Source: Pseudocercospora fijiensis CIRAD86 (Eukaryota; Ascomycota; Dothideomycetes; Mycosphaerellales; Mycosphaerellaceae). Taken from it: DNA of 64,000 nt. Shown here in pieces: positions 35,853-46,799 of the stretch. Under the pieces are notes generated by a model, which saw nothing but the letters and a program-made list of their open reading frames with translations, made no database searches and had not been told where the DNA came from. The stretch's first letter is position 1, and the number at the start of each line of letters is the position of its first letter. The DNA is taken from positions 483,400 to 547,399 of the forward strand of contig NW_006921548.1 of the NCBI RefSeq assembly GCF_000340215.1, given 5' to 3'. The position numbers and the translations under genes were made by a program.

Positions 35853-36960
35853 TGTTACGGGGCGAGCCTCGCAGCTCGGATTAGTGCCTCGGATAGTATA
35901 GGTATACCCGTAAGGGTCCTTCTTTCCTTAAAGCCTTCTTACTATCCTCTTCTCGATAGAACTTCCTCCCTATCGAGGTTTCTAGGCAATAACGGTACCT
36001 ATTTAGTTAGCCCGTGTTATAAACCTCGATCGCTTATAGGACACCAGATATACGATAGGAACGAGAACTAGCACTAGAATTCGAGAAGTCGAGGAACTCT
36101 ACTACCTATAGCGTTTATAGGGATCGAGATTGAACAACCTACCTACCTTTCCTATATTGCTATACGCCTGCCAATTAGCAGGCCTTTAAAATACTCCTTT
36201 ACGCGCGAGATGGCACGAGTATACGGAATAGCTCGAAAGCGAGGCAGATTACCGAGACAAGGCGATTCTAGCTTTTAATAAGTCGCTCCTTCCTAAGCCT
36301 ATTAAATAATTCGATATCGATATAGCAGAAGCTAGCGCTGCTACTACTAGTCTACCGAGCGCTATTAACGTCGGAAGAGAGGGAGCATTTAATAAAGAAT
36401 AATAGTTGTTTCCGCTATAGACAAATAGGACACTATAGCTACGAAGAATGCTATCTAAATAGGTAGTAGCGTAAAGACTTAAAGATTAAGCGACTGCTAG
36501 CGCAAGCTAATACCTCTTCGAAGCGGGTTTATTACCCTCCGAGCCCTTAGTAGCACTTATACTCCTTCGAGACACCCTTTAGCATATAGAAAGAGCTAGA
36601 GATACGTATATGCAAGAGACAGACTTTAACGGAGTTTCTCGGCCTCTTATTAGCCGACGCTAGAAACCCCTCTAATCGACAGATCCTAATCTAACCCAAG
36701 CGATTACGCAAGTCTTACATCTACGGCGTTGCCCTTATTACGGCTTTACGGCTTTACTTCCCTTTAGCGCTTAGTACCCGACATACACCTAACCTAGTAC
36801 TTTTTACGACTCTACGACTGTACGACTATTACCTATTTAACGCGCTTTAATAGACATTGGTTTATAGTTTGATTAGACACGGAAATGGCTTAAATAGTTA
36901 CGGTATACGCTGTAAAGACGTAGCGGTTTGAAGGAGGGGGTAGTGTTACGGGATAAGGAG
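35853..36960 (+). mobile_element. LTR retrotransposon scrap with gag-like zinc knuckle
   Basis: TGTTACGGGGCGAGCC at about 35,853 looks like a Gypsy LTR start. A plus-strand frame at about 36,120-36,880 contains CFRYRQIGHYSYEEC near 36,408. It resembles a CCHC knuckle with its second Cys changed to Tyr. A purine tract (GAAGGAGGGGGTAG) then precedes another TGTTACGGGA at about 36,943, which is cut off by the change to ordinary DNA near 36,985. It is probably the 3' end of a truncated element. Confidence 0.5.
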
Positions 36961-36984
36961 GCCTTACATTACTATTTATTAATG

Positions 36985-37758
36985 CAATTTTGTTAGGTAA
37001 TGCGACGTAGCTAGATTTCTTAGCGCTCTGTGATCGGTCGGTCTTTAGATGATCAATTATGTGACTTTAACCTCAAGCATTCAGATCAGGCATTCCAACT
37101 CGCGAGCAAGCTTCGTAATATATTGGATGCCGAGCGCTATTGTAGCGTCCAACAGCACATCTTTAGAGCTTGCCTTCCCGATAGGACATTCCTACCATGC
37201 TTTATGTTCCCGAAATAGAAAGGCAGTTGGAGAGACATATGGGGAAGCGAGCTATGTCTCAGCTTATACCGTCATCTGTCGCAGAAGTATGTTGTACCTA
37301 TATAACTTACTCCGCCCCAAATCCATCTCCCATTTCTCGCTCGCAAAGCGCCGACTATCTCAACCTCTGGGATAATTCCCATCACGATATCCCGCAAGCC
37401 ATCCGTGTCACTCGAAATGCCCTGCTCGATTGCGACTATTAGCGTATAGCCTGCCACCAATACCAACTATAAGACCGGAAGTGTCACCGCCTCTTCATCG
37501 TCGGCAAGAGCAGAAGGAAGACTAAATCCATGATCAACAAGCGTTTGCTTTCTGTTTCTATCTGTATTATACATTGCTCTAACTTGCCGCAATGTTATAT
37601 ACGACCGAAGAGTCGATTGACCAGGTCAGAAGAGCACTAAGCACGAGAACCCATCGGAGGGTTTGGTGTCTTGCTTCTGGAGGTCTATACGCCGCTGCGA
37701 AGGCTTCGAATCGCCTTCCTGCATACCGTCACTCGATTACGAATTGTCTATCGAAGCA
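36985..37758. other. Ordinary intergenic DNA downstream of the JmjC gene
   Basis: CA and TG are back to normal frequency. Overlapping short frames occur on both strands (37,030-37,466 and 37,592-37,955), but none shows a motif. The 3' UTR and terminator of the minus-strand JmjC gene should be in this interval. Confidence 0.5.
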
Positions 37759-38997
37759 TTACCGCGTTGCAGGCATCCGGCCATCCAAATGAGCTCGTGC
37801 ATGCTCTGAGCCGTCTATGCCGGTATCGTAACCTCCTGGCCTACCCGCAGCAATGCACCAAGCACATGACCCAGTACTGCGGATATCTTCCATCCATAGC
37901 GCTACCAGGTCCTCAAACTCATTGTGCTGAGTGCGAAATACCGCGGACTCCATAGCCCATGTCTCAATAAACTGATCGATCTGCGCTTGGCGAAATTCCG
38001 TGCTCCCCAGGCCAAGGCGCAGCTGATTGACACGGTCCCGGCAGGCTTTGCGTTCCAGCTCACCAACGCGCATTTGGACGAGTACAGCAGATGGGTCATG
38101 GGCGCAGGAGTTTGTTGTGAAGACATATCCGTATAAATAGCAAGATTCCAATGCAACAACGGCGTGAGGCGAATTAGGTGGAACCCATACGGAATCTCCT
38201 GGCATTTGTACAAAGAAGGAGCCAAAGTCCATCTGGGACAGGGCTGCGTCCGTGTCGCTATAGCACGTTCCGAGGTGGCGTAGCTCTGTAGATGGCCACA
38301 GCAGCCACAGTTTCAACGGGCTACTTGGGCGACTGGCCAGTCCAACTGCGGTTGTGATAGCATGGTCAGAATCATGGTGAACCTCCGTTATAGTCCCCCG
38401 CGGAGTAATGTTGGCAGTTGGCAGGCTTTGCCGGAAGCCGTGCATTGGTATATGTCGTGGCGCGACCTCTGCTACGCGCTGACTGTACTCCTGGTTCTTG
38501 TCCGCCGTCATGATATGGGCCATAGGCATATTGAGCACTCGTGTTGGCACTTGCTCGCCTTTCAGTATTCGCTTCGTCCATGCCACCCACTCAGCGGGCG
38601 TGAAAGCCATACAATCATTTCCCTGCCACACCTCCGTTCCTGCAGGCACACTGCTATTCCTTCGCGCGCGATATGCGATATCGACGAGCAAGTCCTCTAA
38701 ATCGGGCAGGATGTGCATCTTGTCGTCGGCAATGACTTCCCACGGGGTATGATGGCGACGTGGTTCAGGCCTGAAGTTTCGAATATTTGGCAGCTTATTG
38801 AGCCTGTCGATGTCCCAGTTACATAGTTCTTTGATATCCAGACCACAAGCGAGCAGAACATCACTGATCTGCTTGGATTGCTCGACCGGTGTCGGAGGAG
38901 GCTCTGGTGAGGGAGCTTTCTTGTGATTTCTCGCCTTATGTCGAGCAAGGTGGCTGTGGGCAACCAGAGCTCCGCAGATGTTACATGTTTGTACCAT
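37759..38997 (-). CDS. C2H2 zinc-finger / JmjC (cupin) domain protein, 412 aa, intact
   Basis: An uninterrupted 412-codon frame with no intron. Residues 5-25 form a C2H2 finger (C5, C8, H20, H25). A Pro-rich linker follows, then a helical region. A JmjC-type double-stranded beta helix spans about 195-300. The motif VHHDSDH gives the probable Fe(II) ligands H207 and D209. K229 in KLWLLWP is a candidate 2-oxoglutarate contact, and H278 in WVPPNSPH is the third ligand. Such proteins are 2-oxoglutarate oxygenases acting on proteins or nucleic-acid-bound targets; the substrate is not predictable here. The finger suggests a nucleic-acid partner. It is the only intact gene among about 56 kb of RIP-mutated repeats and has ordinary base use. 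The start is chosen because the finger begins four residues after Met1. The upstream region is a minisatellite. Confidence 0.88.
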   Translation of the reverse strand: MVQTCNICGALVAHSHLARHKARNHKKAPSPEPPPTPVEQSKQISDVLLACGLDIKELCNWDIDRLNKLPNIRNFRPEPRRHHTPWEVIADDKMHILPDLEDLLVDIAYRARRNSSVPAGTEVWQGNDCMAFTPAEWVAWTKRILKGEQVPTRVLNMPMAHIMTADKNQEYSQRVAEVAPRHIPMHGFRQSLPTANITPRGTITEVHHDSDHAITTAVGLASRPSSPLKLWLLWPSTELRHLGTCYSDTDAALSQMDFGSFFVQMPGDSVWVPPNSPHAVVALESCYLYGYVFTTNSCAHDPSAVLVQMRVGELERKACRDRVNQLRLGLGSTEFRQAQIDQFIETWAMESAVFRTQHNEFEDLVALWMEDIRSTGSCAWCIAAGRPGGYDTGIDGSEHARAHLDGRMPATR

Positions 38998-39029
38998 TGC
39001 GAGGCAGCACTGTGGACGGCCGATACGGC

Positions 39030-39357
39030 TCAGGCTGGGCGTGGCTGGGCGGAGATGGGCGGAGATGGGCGTGATGGGCGTGATGGGCGTGATGGGCGTG
39101 ATGGGCGTGGCCAGGCGTGACCGGGCGTGGCCAGGCGTGATGGGCGTGGCCGGGCGTGGTGGGCGTGACCGGGCGTGGTGGGCGTGGTGGGCGTGGTGGG
39201 CGTGGTGGGCGTGGTGGGCGTAGCCGGGCGAGGTGGGCGTGGTGGGCGTAGGTGGGCGTGGCTGGGCGTGGTGGGCGTAGCTGGGCGTGGCTGGGCGTGG
39301 TGGGCGTAGCTGGGCGTGGCTGGGCGTGGTGGGCGTGGTGGGCGTAGCCGGGCGAGA
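39030..39357. repeat. G-rich 9 bp minisatellite in the JmjC gene promoter
   Basis: About 35 units close to GATGGGCGT, GGTGGGCGT or GGCTGGGCGT start about 35 bases upstream of the JmjC start codon and run to the RIP boundary. TG dinucleotides are abundant, so the array has not been RIP-mutated. ORFs on both strands here (for example 38,981-39,370) are repeat artefacts. The G-runs sit on the plus strand and could form G-quadruplexes. Confidence 0.9.
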
Positions 39358-39369
39358 TTTTTGCGAGCA

Positions 39370-40300
39370 CGCAATACGGACGATCGGACCTCCGTATAAT
39401 AACTATTTATTCTAATCCAAATATAGATTAGATCTTATCTAGTACGTCTCTATCGTTATATATAAAGTCTACCGCTAATATTCTAGAACTACTAAAGTTC
39501 TCTAGTAAGGAAGACTCTAATATATCCCTAGAAGAATAGTTCTAGGCACTATTCTTAAAGATTAAAAACATTACCTTTCGCTCGGAAGAAGATACTATAT
39601 AATATATCTAGTATTTTACTCGAAAGACCGCGTAGTAGTAAATTAATCCGCGTATCCCGAGTAGGTTTAAGATAGTTTATTACCCCTTTAAGAGTATCGA
39701 TAATCTCTTCTAAGACTTAAAAGATAATTATAGTATTCGTAACGAGGAAGGAAAGGCCTTTAACGATATAACTACGATAAAGTAAGGGAAGTAGGAAGCA
39801 TTCTATACTTTCTATAACCGGTACCTAAAAGTCCGTCCTTATATCCCTATAGGTACGGAAGTCGAAGTATAGACTTTCCGTCGTAAGCTAAATAGACGCT
39901 ATAAAGCTAAACTAGATAGATAAGAATAAACATATATTAACTAAATTATTAAAAAATATAAGCTCCTCGAAGACGATTTCGCTATCGCTAATAAAGAGAT
40001 AGAAGATAAGAAGAAAGTAATAGATACTTCTAATCCTCGCGGTTAATTTCTATAGGGTTTGCTCTACTCGCTACTATTTTATCGCTTACTTATAAGCCTT
40101 TATAGCTCGTATTTCTTTCTCCTCCTATTCCTCGTCGTAGATTATATTATACGTCTCGAAGTCGACTATACTATTAATATACCGAGCGCTCTCGCCGCCT
40201 TAGTATTATTATTCTAGTATTACTTATAGCTTAAAATTAAGTATCGGTTACTACTAGTAGTATCTTTATATAATTGAAATCCTAATAATATCTATACTAT
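39370..40300 (+). pseudogene. Gag-like retroelement fragment
   Basis: At about 39,690-40,040 a frame read through stops gives a Gag-like helix set (EEGKAFNDITTIK, then EAFYTFYNRYLKVRPYIP, then KLNRRYKAKLDR). No LTR, protease or RT follows, so this is a scrap, perhaps cut by the hAT insertion to its right. The interval 40,050-40,300 shows nothing. Confidence 0.4.
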
Positions 40301-40309
40301 TAACGATAA

Positions 40310-40536
40310 GTGTAAGTAATCCTAAATAGTCCTAAGTATTCCTAAAACGGTAATATTTCCCGTATATAATCGTAACCGATTATAAGTAATCCCGTCGCGA
40401 TCCTATTAATCGTAATTATCCTACTAATCCTAAGTAATCCTAGCGTAAGTCGGGTCGCAACTCGGGCGATTAGGATTACTTAGGATTACTTAGGATTACT
40501 TAGGATTACTTAGGATTACTTAGGATTACTTAGGAT
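40310..40536. repeat. TAGGATTACT decamer array with inverted singletons
   Basis: Six exact TAGGATTACT units at 40,471-40,530. The reverse motif AGTAATCCTA/AGTCCTAAGT occurs several times at 40,315-40,440. Clusters of a short motif in both orientations just outside a transposase gene are typical of hAT subterminal regions. Confidence 0.65.
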
Positions 40537-40589
40537 CCTTAGGATCGTTAGAAGCCTCGGGATCGGAAAAAACTTTTCCGTAACGTACG

Positions 40590-43570
40590 AACTCGATTAT
40601 AGCGACGTAGGGACGATAGTTCGAACTTACCTTCGAACGTATCGAGTACTAGGCGACGGTTAAGGCTAGAATTATCCTTACTAGATCCTAGTAGTTAATC
40701 TTTCTCGTAAGGAACTAGTCTACGTTCCTTACTAGTATAGAGTTTAAGAAAAAGGCTATTCGAAGATATAAGAATATTAACTATTAATCCCGATATCTTC
40801 GAAAAGGCTAGCTAGGCGTATCTCTAGAACCGCTATTATAACTAGGAGTTTAATTAATAGGTCTATAAGATATAGTTCCCCTTATACTTATAGTTGAAGG
40901 ACTATAAGCTACGGAAGTACTCTATACGATAGGGTAGTAAGGATCGTACGGATATGTTTTAGAAATTCTTTACCGAAGGGTTATTACGCCGTAATACGAA
41001 TTGTCGGCTTAAAGGTTAACCTATTATTATCTATAACTTTTATAGTTTAGCCTTAAAATACCCGAAGTATAGGGATAGGAATTTATCGCCTACTAGGTAT
41101 CTTACTTCTAAACGTTGTTAGTAATCCTAAAGAGAGAAAAGCGTTAAAATAGATATAGTATTTGAGAAAGAGGTACGCCGTCTCGTTATACCGGCTACGG
41201 CTACCGGCTATAGCCGCCGGCTTTTTAAAGGAGTTTTAAGGACTTAGCTAACTTTAATAGGTCGTATATAAAGAAGCTTAGGTCTAAAATCCTAGTAAAT
41301 TATTAGCGGAAGATTTCAAGTAACTAGCTAACGAAATACTAGTCGTGACTCGTAAACGGTCTTCCGGAAGACTTCTTTAAGAGGAAATCTATATAGAAGA
41401 TATACTTATATCTTCCTAAGTATCCGCCCCGTTCCTCTATACTAGTACCTAGTATACTATATTCGAGAAGAATAAAGAGGCTACGTTAGACGATATCCGA
41501 GAAATCCTTCGAAATGTTCGCTAGATAGCTATCGCTATCGATAGGTAGTTAGGCCGGACTATAAGGTCCTCCTTCCTCTCGATTGTACTCTATTTTGTTA
41601 GCTCGGAATAGAGACTCTAGGAACTAGTAATTTTATTCGTAGATATCCTAGGTTCGTATACCGGTCGGGATATAGTATAGCTTATCTATATAGTAATATA
41701 GCGTATAGACGTAACGACGAAACTAATCTCTATTACTTCGGATAACGCTAGTAGTAGTCGAATACTATATAGGGCGTTATACGTACTATCTTCTTACTTA
41801 TAGCGTTTATCTTTAAAGTTACTAATCGATAGGATGAAGTACGTAGAAGAGATTATAAAGTCTACGGTCGAGCCTAATCTTTAGAATATTAAGCTTACTA
41901 CTATCTTAGCTACGTATAGAATAGAATATAGCGAAACGAATTAAGGGGAGTAGAACGTATTAGTTATATTCCCGAAAAAGTTTTCCTACCTCGCTTATAC
42001 TATTTAAATCGCGATCCGGATACTCTTCGAGTAGCTAAAAATCGTACCGATAAACGACGACTAGTAGGGGATCCTAGACGAGGATTTAGTAGGGTCGAGA
42101 GTCGAGAAGCTTATTATAGTAGTAAAAAAGGATAAAGTAGAAAGCCTCGCCCTCGTTCTATATAGAGTACGACTCTTATCCGTAGCTAGTATATATAGCC
42201 GGCTCTAGAGAACTTTACTAATAGGTTTCTCCTAGCTTCGTCGCCTAGCAATCTATACGAACTAGAGCTCCTAGAGATACTAACGATTCTAGGAAATCTA
42301 AAGGGGTCTTATTAAGAGCCTAGAGGCCGACGCCTAGAGTATTATATAGAATAAGCGATAGTAAAAACGCCCCCTTAGCGGATACTATATTTTATATAAG
42401 AGGTTAAGACTCGATTCGATTCGACTTTCTATATAACTATAAGGGGATATACTTTCTATAGTACCCTCGAGATCTATTAGAAGAAGGAGAATATTAAGTA
42501 GCTAGCGCTTTCGGTAGCTAAATAGAAACAAGCGGAGTATCTCGTATATTTTAGTAAGTATTACGTAAAGGTTACCGCTACGATTAGAAGAACCCGCGGA
42601 CCGACTATCTACCTTATCTTTACCTACTATAATTAGCTTTTTAACGCGCTTAACGAAACCGCGAAAAAGCCTACTAAGAAGTCCGTTCCCTAGAAAGTAG
42701 CTATAATAAAAGCTATAGACGCTTCCTTTATAAAGGTAGAAAAATATTTTAGTACTATATTCGAGTCGTTCGGTAATCTCTATAGTATTATATACCTACT
42801 AAATCCGGGAGAAAAGAAGATTTATTAGTAGAAGGTAGAATAGGAGGAAGACTAGGAATAGCCGAAGTACTACTAAAGCGTCGTTAAGAAAATATTCTAT
42901 AGGCGTAGGAAAGAATATAGATTTAATAGGGCTCGTATTAAGAAAAAGAAGGCTAAGAAGGCTCCGACTACTTACCTTTTCTATAGATAGGAAGAGGAAG
43001 AGGAAGAGTAGAAGGAAAAGGAGGAGGACTTCGGTCCTAATACGATTAAAGAAGAATTTAATTATTATCGGCGTGTAGGTAAGTATTAAAGTACTACTAT
43101 CGGAAATTCGACTAATACTCTCTTAATTCCCTTAGCTTAAGAATAAATTCGGAGACGATACTATCGGTATATAGTAGCGACTTAAGCTAAAGTTTCTAAT
43201 AATAGTATTAATCGCTCGAGATATCTTCGCTATTCCGAGTACCGGTATCGGCTATAAGAGGTCTTTTAGTATCGCTCGCTACTAAGGCCGCTTTAATCGA
43301 ATATACTCGCCGAATACTTTTAAATCTATTATAGTCTTCCGATACTATCTCCTCTACTAGAGCCGCTAATATAGGGTAGCGAGTATCTTATTAAAGGACT
43401 TAGTTAAGTAGTTAGAAACTCTTAAGAGCGAAGATACTAAAGAGCGGGAAGAGAATATAGGATTTAGTCTAAGCGAGACGCTTATTAGCGATAACGAAGA
43501 GGAGGGTTTAAGATTAGTTATAAAGCGTAAGCGACCTTAGGCCGATAAAGAGGTAAAGGAAACGCAAAAT
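40590..43570 (+). pseudogene. hAT transposase, copy A, RIP-inactivated
   Basis: A plus-strand frame of about 990 codons interrupted by TAG/TAA. The middle part (near 42,400-42,660) reads TRFDSTFYITIRGYTFYS and then GPTIYLIFTYYNQLF, like the region before the hAT insertion helix. The C-terminal dimerisation domain near 43,200-43,290 is diagnostic (ARDIFAIPSTGIG-like, then a frame-shifted SFSIAR.QGRFNRIYSP). Lys/Glu-rich low complexity lies between. It is colinear with copy B at 58,320-61,330 over its length and into the 3' region. The enzyme would cut and paste the element through terminal repeats, which I could not delimit. The N-terminal BED finger is not recognisable. Confidence 0.75.
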
Positions 43571-43960
43571 CTCTATAGAAGGTAATAAAGCCGATAAGTA
43601 TAGCTAGTATATAGGTTATTTTATTAGTATAGCCTCTATTATTAATATACGTAGTCGGCGGTTATAGCCGGTATACCTTCTAATATATTATATATTCGTA
43701 GATAAACTAGTTACTATAGTAACCTACCTCGCTCCTATAGTACCTATTTCTATAGTTTCTTTTACCGTCCCTCTCTTTCTTCCTTTTCTATATCTTCTTA
43801 AAGAGAAATATACCTTAAGGATTCGGCTATTCGGGGGTTACTTATTCGGACTATTTACTTTCTAATAATAAAAGCGGTAGGGATTACGAATCCGATACGG
43901 CCCTACTAAACGGCTTTAATAGAAAGCTATTTAATCCGGAAGGTAATACATTTTAAGGCT
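43571..43960 (+). other. Conserved 3' region of hAT copy A
   Basis: GCAACCTACCTCGC-like, AGAGAAATATACCTTAAGGATTCGGCT and TTAATCCGGAAGGT segments are shared in order with 61,520-61,780 behind copy B. Similarity ends near 43,955, so the right end of the hAT element is probably close by. Confidence 0.55.
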
Positions 43961-46387
43961 TCCTTACGGTTCTCTACTTATTATTTAGCCCCTACCGATA
44001 TACTTTTGTCGTCCGAATATATATATAAGCCTATCTTAATAACTTAGAAAAGGATAGACGAGATTTATAGGAAGGAAGGTCGGGATAGAAAGATCGTAAC
44101 GAGTACGAGATATCGGAAGGGGAGGATTACTTAGGATATATATAAAGAAAGGGAGTTCCTCGGAAAACGGTTACGAAAAATAAGAACGCTATATCTATAG
44201 AGGAGAAAGCGTAGACGGTAAAAAAAGGAGGCGGACGTAGAAGGTCCTAAAGAAGACTAATCCTTCTAAAAAAAAGATTAGTAAAAGCCGAAAAGGTAGG
44301 CCTAGGCGAAGAAGAAGCGACGCTTTAAGCCGGATACTATTATACTACGAAAGATCCGGTTATTCTAGGAAAAAAGAGGGACTAAGCTTTTAATTCTTAC
44401 GATACCCTTCTAACGGCTTATTCGAGAGATTACGCTTAATTTTAGGGTCGGTATACGATTTACGGCTAAGGTAGTTAGTACTCCTCAAGAAGCCGCGGAG
44501 GTATCCTCGTGGTGGAGTTAAAGCTCTCTAACCTTCTCGCGATCTATAAGAAGCGTATAACTCTCTAGCAGAAGGATATGTGGCTTCTAGCTAAGATTCG
44601 GCGTCGGTTCATAGCGGGCTAATAAGAATTTATATATAATATCGCTTCTTTCTATATACCGGCTACAGGTACCCGCTATAAAGGCTTTACCGAGCTATAG
44701 GTATTAGTAGGCGTTACGAGAGGCTCCGAGATTTAGTACTTAGCCAAGCAGTTAGCCCAAACTACTAAACAGCAGCACCACGCACAGCATTAGCCGTCTT
44801 AGGTAGAGAGGGGAACGTATTATAGCCTTGTACTACTAGAGGTATACTTAAAGGTATACTTATAATCAAACTCGTATTAGTAGTAGCTATAGTAGCTACT
44901 ACTAGTAGCTCGCGGATAGAGCGCTCGGTTAGTAGATTACGGTTCTTAAGGCGATATTAGTTATAGAATACGTATATCTTTAATACTACCCTATAGTTAG
45001 CGCCTATAATAGTATAGTAGGTACCTTAGATAGATATTATTATATAGAATAGAGATAGAATTAGCGGTAGAATTAGTAGTAGAGCTAGTAGTAGAAGAAG
45101 TGGAAGAGGGGTTACAAGATAAGAGATCTAAGAAAGGATAAAATAGAACTAGAATAAGCGACTTACTATATACTCGCGGCTAGCTCGTAGATCGTCGATT
45201 AGTAGTATACACCATTTATAAACTTAATTAATTTAGTATTAGGGCCCTCCGCTACTAAGTTCTAGACCGCGAAGTAGTTTAGTATAGGTAGGACCGTTTC
45301 GGTTTAGGGTTATTTTACCGCCCCTAAACTAGCCTCGTAGTTTCCGTTTAGTTTCTAAACCTATACAAATTCCTAGTTCGAACTATAAATAAGTACAGTT
45401 TATTACAAGTATATATTTGTTCGACCGCCGGCTACTACTAACGGCTACAATAGTTACTCGGTTACCTCTCTACCGAGCGCGGTTACCTCGATAACAGCTA
45501 CCGCCGTTACTATATCGTAGTTACCGTTACCGGGGCGCGGTTACCTAGGCAAAAGCTTACCTAGATAACGTTAGGTAAGCGGTACTAAATAGGGCTTCGC
45601 GTACCTTTTAAATTCATCTCCTTCTACTACTACTACTTCTACGATTACTACTAACGCTATACCCCCCTTTTATATAAGTATAGCGAGGTAAAAGCGCGCG
45701 GCGCGATAAATATAAGATATAGATAGAGACCGCGAGTTCTCTTTACCTAAGCGTATAAGTAAGAGGCGTAAGACTAAGGAGGAGTATTCTATAAAGAAGA
45801 ACTTAGTACGCGATCGCGAGAGGAAGAAGATAATAGATAATAAGACGCGGAAGAAGGATAGGATAAGGAAGGCGCGTAATAAGGCGTACTATCGATAGCT
45901 AAAGCCGATAAAAGAACGCGAAGGGTAGAATAAGACTTTAACGAAAGGAGAGTAGGCTTAGAGAATAAGGGATTTACGTAGGAAGTTCGAGATAGATAAG
46001 CTACTAGCGTAAGTTAGGGTAGCCGGTAGCTATAGCCGGGATTATTATAAAGATTTAGCTAATAGTTTTTAGATCTAGCGCAATTAACGATACCGGAGAT
46101 ATTACGATAGCGGGAAATTATAAGATAGCGGGAAATTATAAGAGAGAGACTACTACTACGAATAAATATACGTTAAAGATAGAAGAGGCGCTTTAGATCG
46201 ATATACGAATAGGCGAGGAGCTATCTTACGTAGCTATAGATAATAAGAAATAGGAGTAGATCGAGTATAGCGAATAAGATAAGCTAATAGTATAGAGCGA
46301 AGGTATAAAGCCTCTCGATCCTTTAAGCCCTAGCTTCTACCTAAAGCTAGGGAGGACTAGGGTTAAGGCTAATCGTATTTATTGTCG
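43961..46387. other. RIP-type DNA with short basic coding relics and one less-mutated patch
   Basis: Lys/Arg-rich frames occur at about 44,200-44,340 and 45,740-46,000, but I cannot assign a family. The segment 44,480-44,840 contains more CA, TG and CC/GG than its surroundings and may be a younger or single-copy patch. GGTTACCTCG-type short repeats lie at 45,450-45,580. A hairpin (CCCTAGCTTC.. / ..AAGCTAGGG) occurs near 46,327-46,352, just outside the mariner left end. Confidence 0.4.
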
Positions 46388-46427
46388 TATGTAGAATGTC
46401 GCGCTAACCCGTAGAATAGCCGGTGTA
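46388..46427 (+). repeat. Left TIR of the mariner-type element
   Basis: TATGTAGAATGTCGCGC, then TAACCCGTAGAATAGCCG. It is interrupted or bordered on its inner side by the Copia insertion at GTGTA. Confidence 0.8.
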
Positions 46428-46579
46428 TATTATAATTGAGCTAAGTAGAACAAGTTATTAATTGATTGACTATAGAATTGTATAGAGGAAGAGAGATCAA
46501 GTTCTATCTGTGCTAGATGCTATATATACTACTAGGAAATTAGCTCTTAGCGCTTAGTAGTACTAACTGATCTACAATA
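46428..46579 (-). repeat. 3' LTR of the Copia element
   Basis: On the plus strand it runs from TATTATAATTGAG to GATCTACAATA, 152 bp. It is followed at 46,580-46,591 by CTCCCCCTTAGG, the complement of a polypurine tract. GTGTA precedes it. Confidence 0.9.
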
Positions 46580-46591
46580 CTCCCCCTTAGG
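46580..46591 (-). promoter_or_regulatory. Copia polypurine tract
   Basis: Reads CCTAAGGGGGAG on the minus strand, directly before the 3' LTR. Confidence 0.75.
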
Positions 46592-46799
46592 TAGAATCTA
46601 TTAGAATAAACGGCTATTTTCCCTCACTTAGCTATTGTACGTATTGTTAGATAAAATACGACTGCCTTGTAACTTATTAGATATAAGTAACCTGTATATA
46701 ACGATTTAAGTAATATAGGGTTGCTTCTCCTAGCTCGCTAATTAGTCTAGTTCTTTTATATATATTAAAGTGAAGGTAAAGTCGTACTTACTGTACGTT

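Noticed and set aside
38981..39374. Overlapping minus- and plus-strand ORFs of His/Pro/Ala-, Trp/Ala- or Gly/Arg/Asp-rich composition
   Set aside because: They are translations of the 9 bp minisatellite in different frames. They have no non-repetitive domain and disappear when the array is ignored.
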